7,188 nucleotides of DNA from Elusimicrobia bacterium RIFCSPLOWO2_12_FULL_59_9 (GCA_001800185.1 MGUX01000045.1:1-7188); one strand, 5' to 3'. Counted from the first letter of the stretch, positions 1-7,116 are shown. Numbers and translations: made by a program. Notes: generated from the letters alone by a model not told the origin.

Positions 1-1
1 C

Positions 2-841
2 GCCGACTTGGCTATCGAAGCCGTCTCCGAGGACCTCTCCATCAAGCGGGACATATTCCGCGAGCTCGACGGCCTGATGGCGCCTCCAAAGACGCTGGCC
101 ACCAACACCTCCTCGCTTTCGGTCGAGGCCATCGCTTCCGCCACCCGGCATCCGGCGCGCGTGTTAGGAACCCATTTTTTCAATCCTGTGCCGGTGATGA
201 AGCTTGTGGAGCTCGTGCGGACTCCTCAAACCGGAGAGGATCATCTTTCGGCCGTGAGGGATTTCCTCAAGGCGCTTGGGAAAGTCCCCGTTTCCGTGCG
301 GGACACGCCGGGCTTCATCGTCAACCGCGTTTTCCGGCCCTTTTATTTGCGCGCCTGCGAAATCCTGAGCCGGGGCGGCGCGACAATCGGGGGGGTGGAC
401 CGCGCCGTCAGGGAGAAGGGGGGGGCGCCGATGGGCCCTTTTGAGCTCATGGACCTCATCGGTCTGGACGTCAATTTGGCCATCACCCGGACCCTTTACG
501 AAACGGCCGGCCGGCCCGAGCGCTTCAAGCCTCCGGAACTTCAGCGCCGCCTGGTCGAGTCGGGGCAAACGGGCCGCAAGGCGGCGATCGGCTTTTACGT
601 TTACCAGGATGGGGAAATCGCCTCCGAAAACCCCGTCTTGCAAAACTCGGCGCTGGAGGCCTCCGTGGAGCTTTGGAGTTCCGGGAGGATCTGGGAGCAC
701 ATCTGGGAGGGTGTTGTGGCCGAGGCCCGGCTGGCGCACTCTGACGGCGTGGCGGCTCAAGACGACATCGACACGGCCATCAAGCTCGGCACTCGCCTTC
801 CGCTAGGACCCTTTGAATATGCGCGGCAAGCGGAAGCTTAA
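2..841 (+). CDS. 3-hydroxyacyl-CoA dehydrogenase, 5'-truncated by window edge
   Basis: NAD-dependent oxidation of (S)-3-hydroxyacyl-CoA to 3-ketoacyl-CoA, the third step of beta-oxidation, in the cytoplasm. The reading frame is open from the first base, and the visible part begins with ADLAIEAVSEDL, the end of the Rossmann fold. The GxGxxG segment, about 80-90 residues, therefore lies before the window, and the TTG at 8 is not a real start. The family's catalytic residues are visible: Ser in NTSSLS, His in GTHFFNP (codon 173-175), Glu in MKLVEL and Asn in GFIVNR. The helical C-terminal domain follows (GPFELMDLIGLD, then GRKAAIGFY). The last 50 or so residues (IWEHIWEGVVAEARLAHSDGV through LPLGPFEYA) look like a shortened second C-terminal domain, as in PaaH-type enzymes. 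The start of the DUF1858 gene overlaps this gene by 23 bases, and the thiolase acting on its product follows. The exact substrate (3-hydroxybutyryl-CoA, 3-hydroxyadipyl-CoA or longer chains) cannot be read from sequence. Confidence 0.93.
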   Translation, partial: ADLAIEAVSEDLSIKRDIFRELDGLMAPPKTLATNTSSLSVEAIASATRHPARVLGTHFFNPVPVMKLVELVRTPQTGEDHLSAVRDFLKALGKVPVSVRDTPGFIVNRVFRPFYLRACEILSRGGATIGGVDRAVREKGGAPMGPFELMDLIGLDVNLAITRTLYETAGRPERFKPPELQRRLVESGQTGRKAAIGFYVYQDGEIASENPVLQNSALEASVELWSSGRIWEHIWEGVVAEARLAHSDGVAAQDDIDTAIKLGTRLPLGPFEYARQAEA

Positions 842-1051
842 AATCAAGGCCGCCCGGCCGCTGGAAGACAGGCTCCTCGGGCAGCTTTTAAGAAAGCATC
901 CCGCCGTGCTGCAAGTCCTCGATGAGCACGGCATCCATTTCTGCGCCGGCTGCTACCTGACGCTTTTTTCTTCGGTCAAGGGCGCGGCGGCTTTTCACGC
1001 GGTGCCTGATTTCGATAAATTTTTAGGTGATTTGAGAAGGAGCCTGAAGAA

Positions 1052-1055
<4 letters not shown>
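819..1055 (+). CDS. DUF1858-domain CxxC protein
   Basis: A 78-residue protein filled from about residue 15 by a DUF1858-like domain. The pattern is [21 protein letters not shown], then a CAGC motif (Cys42, Cys45), then a closing helix ([15 protein letters not shown]). DUF1858 occurs alone or fused to iron-sulfur or redox proteins, and its CxxC is assumed to bind metal or exchange disulfides; no reaction is established. The ATG at 819 is chosen over the TTG at 813 because AGGA at 805-808 sits 10 bases before it. The N-terminus is very basic ([10 protein letters not shown]). There is no signal peptide or membrane segment, so it should be cytoplasmic. The gene overlaps the dehydrogenase by 23 bases and the thiolase by ATGA, which implies translational coupling. 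Its role between two beta-oxidation enzymes is unknown; redox sensing or a chaperone-like role would be guesses. Confidence 0.85.
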
Positions 1056-2257
<1,202 letters not shown>

Positions 2258-2260
2258 ACC

Positions 2261-2280
2261 GAGTTCCCTGGTGGGAACTC
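2261..2280. repeat. Perfect 8-bp hairpin after thiolase stop
   Basis: GAGTTCCC and GGGAACTC pair perfectly around a TGGT loop, starting 3 bases after the thiolase stop. No T-run follows, so it is not a typical intrinsic terminator. It may protect the 3' end of the operon transcript, or be the first stem of the larger structured stretch reaching 2396. Confidence 0.6.
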
Positions 2281-2290
2281 GCCCGCAGGG

Positions 2291-2313
2291 CCGTCGCTGT
2301 AAAGCAGCGACGG
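2291..2313. repeat. Perfect 9-bp hairpin
   Basis: CCGTCGCTG (2291-2299) pairs with CAGCGACGG (2305-2313) around a 5-base loop. A smaller stem follows at 2323-2335 (GCGCC, loop GCA, GGCGC). The spacing of these stems suggests a folded RNA or a dispersed palindromic repeat rather than a terminator, because only GTTTGT follows. Confidence 0.6.
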
Positions 2314-2335
2314 GTTTGTCCGGCGCCGCAGGCGC

Positions 2336-2396
2336 AACCGCAGTTGCATAATTTCACAGAATACTCTCAGGCGGGACAGAAGTTGCAACTGCGGTT
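2336..2396. repeat. 13-bp inverted repeat around a 35-base loop
   Basis: AACCGCAGTTGCA at 2336-2348 is the exact reverse complement of 2384-2396. The right arm contains a self-complementary 10-mer, AGTTGCAACT (2381-2390). Together with the hairpins at 2261-2280, 2291-2313 and 2323-2335 it makes a compact 136-base structured block between the thiolase stop and the terminator. No open frame in it looks like a protein. Confidence 0.6.
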
Positions 2397-2421
2397 TCGG
2401 ACCAACCAATTCATCAAAAGC

Positions 2422-2456
2422 AAAGCCCCGCGCTCCGTTTCCGGAGGCGGGGCTTT
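2422..2456. terminator. Bidirectional intrinsic terminator
   Basis: AAAGCCCCGC (2422-2431) pairs with GCGGGGCTTT (2447-2456). The stem continues with CTCCG/CGGAG around a TTTC loop, with one bulged base at 2432. On the - strand the stem is followed by GCTTTTGAT, and on the + strand by ATCTGA, after a stem that itself ends in TTT. It lies 18 bases beyond the peroxiredoxin stop and is the natural end of that transcript. It can also stop read-through from the thiolase operon. Confidence 0.85.
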
Positions 2457-2474
2457 ATCTGAATCGACGCCGGG

Positions 2475-3089
2475 TCAGTTGACCGCGACGGGGGCTTTGT
2501 CGGTCTTCTGGGATTTAAAATATTTCTTGGAGGCGACCGGGTCGGCCTTCATGGTTTGGCTGCCCGGCTTCCAGTTCGCGGGGCACACTTCGCCCGTTTT
2601 TTCAACCTGCTGGAAAGCTTGGAGCACGCGCAGGGTCTCCTCGACGCTTCGCCCCACCGCCAGGTCGTGCACCACGCTGTACACCACCGCGCCTTTGGGA
2701 TTGATGAGGAAAAGGCCGCGCAGAGCGATCCCGCCTTCCGAAAGAACGCCGTAGTCCCGCGCGATGTTCTTGGAAAGGTCCGACAGGAGGGGATAGCTCA
2801 ACTCGCCCAGGCCGCCTTCGGAGCGGGGGGTGTTGATCCAGGCCAGATGCGAGAAGTGGCTGTCGACCGAAGCGGCGACGACCTCGGCGCCCAATTTTTT
2901 GAACTCCTCATGCTGATCGTTGAAGGCGGTGATTTCGGTGGGACAGACGAAGGTGAAATCCAAGGGATAGAAAAAGAGAACCAGCCATTTGCCCTTGAAG
3001 TCCGCCAGCTTGATTTCCTTGAAGGATTTTCCAACCACGGCCTGCCCTTTGAAGTCCGGGGCGGCTTTCTGAACCAAAGTCTCTGCCAT
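2475..3089 (-). CDS. Typical 2-Cys peroxiredoxin (AhpC/Prx1 subfamily)
   Basis: Thiol peroxidase that reduces hydrogen peroxide, organic peroxides or peroxynitrite in the cytoplasm, with electrons from thioredoxin or an AhpF-like reductase. At 204 residues it is full length. The active-site pattern PxxxTxxC is PLDFTFVC, with peroxidatic Cys49 in FVCPTE. The resolving Cys169 is in the VCPANW motif. Arg124 (ALRGLFLIN) is likely the conserved active-site arginine. It also carries GGLG (residues 92-95) and a C-terminal YF (190-191, KKYFKSQK), the pair linked in eukaryotic Prx1 enzymes to easy over-oxidation. The start ATG is at 3087-3089, with AAAGGAGAT at 3097-3105 about 8-9 bases before it. It is a single-gene unit with its own promoter and terminator. 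No reductase partner gene is visible. Confidence 0.96.
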   Translation of the reverse strand: MAETLVQKAAPDFKGQAVVGKSFKEIKLADFKGKWLVLFFYPLDFTFVCPTEITAFNDQHEEFKKLGAEVVAASVDSHFSHLAWINTPRSEGGLGELSYPLLSDLSKNIARDYGVLSEGGIALRGLFLINPKGAVVYSVVHDLAVGRSVEETLRVLQAFQQVEKTGEVCPANWKPGSQTMKADPVASKKYFKSQKTDKAPVAVN

Positions 3090-3125
3090 ATTTTTGATCT
3101 CCTTTACGTTCTCGACGATGCCTAA

Positions 3126-3154
3126 ATTGTATCAAACCTCCGCCCGGGGGTCAA
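3126..3154 (-). promoter_or_regulatory. Sigma70-type promoter of the peroxiredoxin gene
   Basis: On the - strand, TTGACC (3149-3154) and TACAAT (3126-3131) are separated by exactly 17 bases, and TG one base before the -10 makes it an extended -10. Transcription should begin near 3119, giving a leader of about 30 bases that contains the ribosome binding site. The match suggests strong basal expression. I saw no clear OxyR or PerR operator. Confidence 0.8.
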
Positions 3155-3201
3155 AGAAAACGGACAAGGGCGTCATGAGGTCGGGACTCCGCGCTATTTA
3201 C

Positions 3202-3401
3202 GGGCGCACCCCAAAATCCAAGGAAATGATTTGACTGGGGGCCTAGCCGGGATTTGCCGCTCGGACCCCGGGCCCCTGGGGAACCGTCCCGTGGTTCCCC
3301 TCCACCGACGGGAAGTCGGCGGAGCCTCCCTTCCACTACGGGGTCTACGGGCAAATTCCCGGCCACCCCCTTCTAATTTTCCTCCTTCATAGGGTGCGCC
3401 C
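3202..3401. mobile_element. MITE-like structured element, copy 1 (200 bp)
   Basis: Bounded by perfect 10-base inverted termini, GGGCGCACCC (3202-3211) and GGGTGCGCCC (3392-3401). Its left edge, 3199-3239, is identical over 41 bases to 4609-4649, and its right edge (about 3361-3402) is similar to that of copy 2. The interior is different but strongly folded. Arms 3246-3258 and 3350-3363 pair over 13 bases with one bulge, enclosing hairpins at 3278-3300 (GGGGAACC/GGTTCCCC) and 3301-3323 (CCGAC/GTCGG core). No transposase or convincing protein is encoded. No target-site duplication is obvious. It could be a non-autonomous mobile element, a cassette-boundary recombination site or a structured RNA. 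Confidence 0.65.
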
Positions 3402-3439
3402 TCGAACCAATACGCGTCCCTTGTTTATGCTGACGAACT

Positions 3440-3466
3440 AATTTGGCGACAGCGTGTCGCCAAATT
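3440..3466. repeat. Perfect palindrome, 12-bp stem with 3-base loop
   Basis: AATTTGGCGACA at 3440-3451 and its exact reverse complement at 3455-3466, with loop GCG. The 15-base core GCGACAGCGTGTCGC (3446-3460) recurs 48 bases downstream with one central change. No T-run follows, so a terminator role is unlikely. It lies in the frame of the DUF1016 fragment, just upstream of its recognisable part. Confidence 0.75.
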
Positions 3467-3467
3467 G

Positions 3468-3737
3468 AACGAAGTGAATGTTGTTGAATTTCTGCGACAG
3501 CTTGTCGCAGAAATTCCCTGGGGTCACAATCTGCTGATCCTCAATAAGCTCACCGACCCGGCCGCCCGCCTCTACTACCTTCACGCCACCGCACGGTTCG
3601 GCTGGTCCCGCAATGGCCTTCTCAATCAGATCAAGGCCGGAACCTATGAAAGGGCGGTGACAGAGAAAAAGATCCACAACTTCCCTCTCGCCCTGCCGGA
3701 GCGTCTGGCCGAGCAGGCGGAAGAAACCCTTAAAAGC
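3468..3737 (+). pseudogene. DUF1016 (YhcG-like PDDEXK nuclease) gene, central fragment
   Basis: About 90 residues match the middle of DUF1016/YhcG proteins: LVAEIPWGHN, LNKLTDPAARLYYLHATA, FGWSRNGLLNQIKAGTYER, then HNFPLALPERLAEQAEETLKS. Full family members are roughly 350 residues, with an N-terminal DUF1016 domain and a C-terminal PDDEXK nuclease domain. Both are missing here. The frame is open upstream only to the edge of copy 1 of the repeat element (about 3393), with no good start. It continues past 3737 only as antisense of the NYN gene (to 3968), where family resemblance ends. The piece sits between copy 1 and the NYN gene and overlaps two palindromes. It is almost certainly non-functional debris. 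Confidence 0.75.
3486..3516. repeat. Perfect palindrome, 14-bp stem with 3-base loop
   Basis: GAATTTCTGCGACA at 3486-3499 and its exact reverse complement at 3503-3516, with loop GCT. It has the same core as the palindrome at 3440-3466. Here the palindrome is also read as protein: it encodes EFLRQLVAEI, which runs directly into the conserved PWGHN motif of the DUF1016 fragment. Confidence 0.75.
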
Positions 3738-3752
3738 GAAACAGTCTACAGG

Positions 3753-4367
3753 CTACCAAGAGGCGGGTTTTCTAAACTTGCCGTGGGCGTCTTTAAGCTC
3801 CGGCGGAAACTGACTGGCGGCAAGAACAGCTTGTCGTATCGGCTTGTAGAAACTGGCGTATTTCAACAACTCCCTGGTTGGAAACTTCGCCGGGGACAAG
3901 ATGCCAATTTTCTTATGAATTTCCTGGGTGACTATGTGGATGGGTCCAGCCAGATCGGAATCATTTGAGATCACAACGGCCGTGTCGTATTCATTGGCCA
4001 TGCCCTCATAGATCAGGTGGGTCGCCAGATTCACATCAGAACCTTTTTCCTCCGTCTTGAGCACCTCTACGAACTTGGTTGGATCGCTGGCGAGGGGGAG
4101 CTTTTTCACATGCGTGAGAAACTGACCGTAGGTGATCGTGAGGTTTGGGATCGTCGCCAGAGCCCTCAAGTAGAACTGCTGGCGCGTCGGCTGGTCGGGA
4201 TCCCCGGGACGGGCTGCGATGCGCGCCGTATAGTAATGAATCCGATGAATTTGATCATGCGGCAACAGGAGCTTTGCGAGCGTGAAAAGGTCAAGCCACC
4301 GGTAGGGGGTATTGCGTAAAGCCCGGTAGTAGAGATTAAATCCGTCTATGTAAACGAAGGTTCGCAT
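3753..4367 (-). CDS. NYN-domain (PIN-like) predicted RNase
   Basis: A 204-residue protein that is NYN domain over most of its length. NYN domains are PIN-like metal-dependent nucleases thought to cut RNA, related to LabA-type proteins. The acidic pocket is visible: Asp8 and Asn11 in VYIDGFNLYY, Glu106/Glu107 and Asp111 in TEEKGSDVNLATHLI, and Asp136 and Asp138 in VVISNDSDLAGPI. The C-terminus ends HGKFRKPASW, a basic tail ending of the kind seen in this family. There are no membrane segments or signal peptide, so it is cytoplasmic. ATG 4365-4367 is the start, as the family begins with this beta strand, but no strong Shine-Dalgarno lies within 12 bases. It stands alone with its own promoter, between two repeat elements and next to restriction-modification remnants, which suggests a defence or toxin-like role. 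That role is inference; the target RNA is unknown. Confidence 0.9.
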   Translation of the reverse strand: MRTFVYIDGFNLYYRALRNTPYRWLDLFTLAKLLLPHDQIHRIHYYTARIAARPGDPDQPTRQQFYLRALATIPNLTITYGQFLTHVKKLPLASDPTKFVEVLKTEEKGSDVNLATHLIYEGMANEYDTAVVISNDSDLAGPIHIVTQEIHKKIGILSPAKFPTRELLKYASFYKPIRQAVLAASQFPPELKDAHGKFRKPASW

Positions 4368-4375
4368 GAAACGCA

Positions 4376-4399
4376 GAAGCCATCCTTTCGGATGGCTTC
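4376..4399 (-). promoter_or_regulatory. GAAA-capped 10-bp hairpin in the NYN leader
   Basis: On the - strand GAAGCCATCC pairs perfectly with GGATGGCTTC around GAAA, a stable GNRA-type tetraloop. It ends 8 bases before the NYN start codon. The only SD-like sequence, AAAGGA, is in its loop and arm, about 17 bases from the ATG. A second stem, GCTCCC/GGGAGC at 4400-4421, abuts it. The arrangement could limit translation or be a processing site. Confidence 0.55.
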
Positions 4400-4435
4400 G
4401 CTCCCACCCCCCGAAGGGAGCGGGGTTGTACTCTT

Positions 4436-4464
4436 ATTATACGCCGCCAAGCGAGGAAAATCAA
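4436..4464 (-). promoter_or_regulatory. Sigma70-type promoter of the NYN gene
   Basis: On the - strand TTGATT (4459-4464) and a perfect TATAAT (4436-4441) are 17 bases apart, in a locally AT-rich stretch. The start point would be near 4429, giving a leader of about 60 bases that contains two hairpins. Confidence 0.75.
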
Positions 4465-4611
4465 TCACAATTTTTCATTTTCAATCGAGGGCTTTCGCCC
4501 TCCCGCCCACGGCGATCCCGCCATTCTCGACAAGCCGGCGATATCGAAGACCCTCCTGGACCGCGACTGGACCCGCAAAAAGTTCCGCCTGTAACTCGCC
4601 CCGCACCATAC
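4465..4611 (+). other. Gap with possible gene-end remnant (4511-4594)
   Basis: This gap between the NYN promoter and copy 2 of the repeat has a small hairpin, GAGGGC/GCCCTC, at 4487-4502. Its one protein-like stretch is in the frame of 4511-4594: GDPAILDKPAISKTLLDRDW, then TRKKFRL and a TAA stop. The balanced, charged composition looks like the C-terminus of a lost gene, but I do not recognise the family and there is no start. Confidence 0.2.
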
Positions 4612-4840
4612 GGGCGCACCCCAAAATCCAAGGAAATGATTTGACTGGGTTTGTATTGATTTTATTTTCCTTTGAAGCGTCGGGTCATGTTCCGGGGCGC
4701 CTTCCGAAAAACGGGACCCCTTCGGGGCCTGCCCGCAGTCGCGGGCGCGCAAGGCGGGTGTCCACCGGACACCCTGCTCCCTCCGAGAGCACCCCTCCCC
4801 GGCACCCCCTTCCTATCCCCTTCCTTTATAGGGTGCGCCC
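4612..4840. mobile_element. MITE-like structured element, copy 2 (229 bp)
   Basis: Same orientation as copy 1 and the same termini, GGGCGCACCC (4612-4621) and GGGTGCGCCC (4831-4840). Bases 4609-4649 are identical to 3199-3239. The right edge (about 4797-4841) is C/T-rich and aligns with copy 1 with a few changes and single-base gaps. Between 4650 and about 4796 the sequence is unrelated to copy 1 yet again full of stems: GCCCGC/GCGGGC at 4731-4746, GGGTGTCC/GGACACCC at 4756-4774 and CCCC/GGGG around TTC near 4717-4727. No protein is supported. Confidence 0.65.
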
Positions 4841-4975
4841 TCTGACTGCGACGAACTGATAGCGGCCTTTTTTGATAGAATATGAAAATTACAATTTAAG
4901 GGACATCATCGAAGAGGAATTGAGATGAGGTCAACCATAGTGGGCAAAGAATAGGGGTGCAGGAAAAGAAAAACC
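4841..4975 (+). promoter_or_regulatory. hsdM upstream region, weak promoter candidate
   Basis: An AT-rich stretch (4867-4898) follows copy 2 and contains TTGATA at 4872-4877 and TAGAAT or TACAAT hexamers (4876, 4890). No pair has standard spacing, so the promoter is not defined. AGGA at 4961-4964 is a plausible hsdM ribosome site, 11 bases from ATG. A 9-codon open frame (4925-4954, MRSTIVGKE) has GAGGA before it. Confidence 0.3.
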
Positions 4976-6955
4976 ATGGCGCTCTCGCTGAATAAACCCA
5001 AGCTCGACAACCTGACGAAAGAAATTTGGAAATCCGCGGAACGCCTGCGCGGTAAGTTTAAAGCGTACGAATACCAGAACGTCATCCTACCCATCATCGT
5101 CATCCGTCGTCTGGAGTGCGTGCTCATTAAATGGCGCGAGGAGAAGGCTGCGGAGGTGTTGTCCAAGCGGCCGAAGCTCACTCCAAAGGAACTTGCCAAG
5201 CTGGTCAAGGGCCTCGAAACCAGCACGGCGCCCTTTTCCAACAAGACCAACTGGACGCTCCGCAAGGTTTACGAGGAAGACCACGCGCTGCTCGAAGAAA
5301 ACTTTCGCGCCTACATCAACGGCTTCTCGAAAAACGTTGACGACATTATAGAGCACTTCAATTATCGCGCCACCGTCGGCACGATGGTGAAAAACAACCG
5401 CCTGGCCCCGATCTTGAACCAATACAAGGAGCTGGATCTCGGCCCAGACAAGCTCTCGCCGTTGGAGATGGGCTATGTTTACGAGGAACTTCTCCGGCTT
5501 TTCTCGGAACAAAGCGGCGAGGAGGCTGGAGACCACTTCACTCCGCGTGAGGTGATCCGGTTGATGGTTGAAATGCTGGAAATCCCGATTCCCGACCGGC
5601 GGCATATTTCCATCTACGACCCTGCCTGCGGCACAGGCGGCATGCTCTCGGTTGCTAAGGAACACCTCCTCGACCGTGCGGCGACACCCGAGGAAAAAGC
5701 GAAGGTCGAGAAATACGTCACCGTCCATGGGCAGGAGCTTTCGCCGACCAACTACGCGGTCTGCCAAGCTGACCTGCTTATCAAGAACGACCAACAGGCC
5801 GAGGTGCATTTCGGCAACTCACTCATTCCTCACGACCCCCACGGTAAGGAGCGGGGAGACCAGTTTCCTGAGTTGAAATGGAAGTTTGATTTCATGCTCT
5901 CCAATCCGCCGTTTGGCGTCACATGGGGCGGCAAGGACGGCTACGAGGCCGAGGCCCGCAAGCTGGAAAAAACCCGCTACCAAGCCGGCATGCCCCCTAT
6001 TAACCACGGTGAACTGCTCTTTCTCCAAACCATGCTGGCCAAGATGAAGCCCATTGGGCAGGGCGCAAGCCGCATCGCCATCATATTCAACGGCTCGCCG
6101 CTTTCCAACGGCTACTGCGGCTCGGCCGAAAGCGAGATACGCCGCTGGATTATCGAGAATGACTGGCTCGACGCCATTGTCATGCTGCCCGACCAGCTTT
6201 TTTACAACACGGGCATCTTCACCTACATCTGACTTCTGCGAAACGAGAAGCCGGCATCGCACAAGGGGCGCGTGATGCTGATTGACGCCCGCAAGCAGTT
6301 CGAAAAAGAGCCGAAAGCTTTTGCCAGCAAGCGCAACCGAATGACCGACGCTCACCGGGCATGGATTGAGGAGCGCTGTCGTGACGGTTGGCAGAAGGGC
6401 TACGCCGACGAGCAGGTTAAGCTGTTAAAGCACCAAGATTTTGCCTATCACAAGGTCAGCGTCGTCTTTTGGCAGTCAGATAAGCACGACAAGCCGGCGA
6501 CCATTACAGAGCCCTATGCAAAGGCTTTCACTGCGGCGAACCTCAAGAGGGAACAGGACTTCTACCAAAGCGATCTAAGCTTTCGGGCTCGCCTAAAATC
6601 CGGCAAGGGCGAGAGAACTGAGACCCTGGCTCTCGCTCCCAAAGACAACACATCTGCGAAGTACAAGGCTTTCATGGACGGCGGCCCGGAGCTTGTCTCG
6701 GTCGAATGGACCCATCGCCACTACGTCCAGGATGACGAATACATCCCGCATGGCGAGGACATCGAGGCTTTCCTCAAGCGCGAGATCGCCAAGCCCATCA
6801 TCCGCTGGCAGGACAGCCCCCATCTCGGCTACGAAATCCTGCCGAACAAATACTTCTACCGCTACCAGCCTCCCATGCCGGCGAAGTAACTGCTCGCGGA
6901 GTTCTGGAAGCTTGAGAAAGAGGCGGAGAAGATGCTCGAAGGGTTGGCGCAATGA
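4976..6955 (+). pseudogene. hsdM: Type I restriction-modification N6-adenine methylase HsdM, broken by two in-frame stops
   Basis: The intact protein would be the modification subunit of a type I restriction system, methylating adenine-N6 with S-adenosylmethionine at the site chosen by HsdS. Visible parts are the helical N-terminal domain (from LTKEIWKSAERLRGKFKAYE), HFTPREV (Phe188 onward), the SAM-binding DPACGTGGM (215-223) and the catalytic SNPPFG (Asn310). At codon 419 (6230-6232) TGA replaces the Trp expected after FNTGI-type FTYI, and the same frame continues with LLRNEKPASHKG and LIDARKQF without any shift. A second stop, TAA at 6887-6889, interrupts the tail just after YFYRYQPPMPAK, and family-like sequence (LLAEFWKLEKEAEKMLEGLAQ) runs to the TGA at 6953-6955. 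The full frame would be 659 residues. The 418-residue product keeps both catalytic motifs but lacks the C-terminal part used for HsdS contact. No hsdS or hsdR is in view. Sequencing error is an alternative cause. Confidence 0.85.
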
Positions 6956-7092
6956 AAGGCTCTAACGATGCCAGCCTGTTGATCACACCGGAATACCGGC
7001 AATTCATCGAGGGTTTGAAAGCGCGTGTCGCCGCCGCCCGCATTTCCGCCGCTCGAGCCGTAAACCGCGACCTAACCCAACTTCGCCAGTAA
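6952..7092 (+). pseudogene. DUF1016 (YhcG-like) gene, N-terminal fragment
   Basis: ATG at 6952 overlaps the hsdM TGA (ATGA), with GAAGGG at 6938-6943 as ribosome site. The 46-residue frame, LLITPEYRQFIEGLKARV, AAARISAARAVNRDLTQL and then RQ-stop, matches the opening of DUF1016 nucleases, where a helical segment ending in NRxLxxLYW would continue into the rest of the domain. Homology stops near 7083 and the TAA is at 7090. The remaining roughly 300 residues, including the PDDEXK nuclease, are absent from this window. DUF1016 genes are common next to hsdM/hsdS, which fits the coupling. It is a different part of the family protein from the fragment at 3468-3737. Confidence 0.7.
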
Positions 7093-7116
7093 CCGCAAAA
7101 AAAGACTGAAAATATC

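Noticed and set aside
2556..3125. Long + strand open frame opposite the peroxiredoxin
   Set aside because: It is the antisense shadow of a complete, well-conserved gene in GC-rich DNA, with no family resemblance of its own.
3440..3516. CRISPR or tandem terminators
   Set aside because: There are only two units with unequal arms and one 19-base spacer, and no T-run follows either stem.
3393..3968. A functional 167-residue protein starting at 3465
   Set aside because: Only about 90 residues match DUF1016; the tail is antisense to the NYN gene and both functional domains of the family are missing.
3151..4752. Two - strand open frames (3151-3366 and 4465-4752) sharing the peptide QSNHFLGFWGAPV, suggesting a small protein family
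   Set aside because: The shared peptide is just the translation of the 41-base repeated edge. The rest of the frames is unrelated and low-complexity, with no start context.
3202..4840. Integron cassette array with attC sites
   Set aside because: The ends lack the GTTRRRY-type core of attC sites and no integrase is visible. The cassette-like layout is kept only as a possibility in the findings.
4925..4954. Nine-codon leader peptide before hsdM
   Set aside because: It has a plausible ribosome site, but so short a frame is expected by chance and nothing like an attenuator follows.
5087..5809. 240-residue - strand open frame inside hsdM
   Set aside because: The + strand carries the methylase motifs across this span. 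The antisense frame has no recognisable domain.
6230..6232. UGA recoded as tryptophan (alternative genetic code) or selenocysteine
   Set aside because: TGA is a normal stop for the DUF1858 gene (1053-1055) and the peroxiredoxin (2475-2477), the family has Trp rather than Cys here, and hsdM also has an in-frame TAA.
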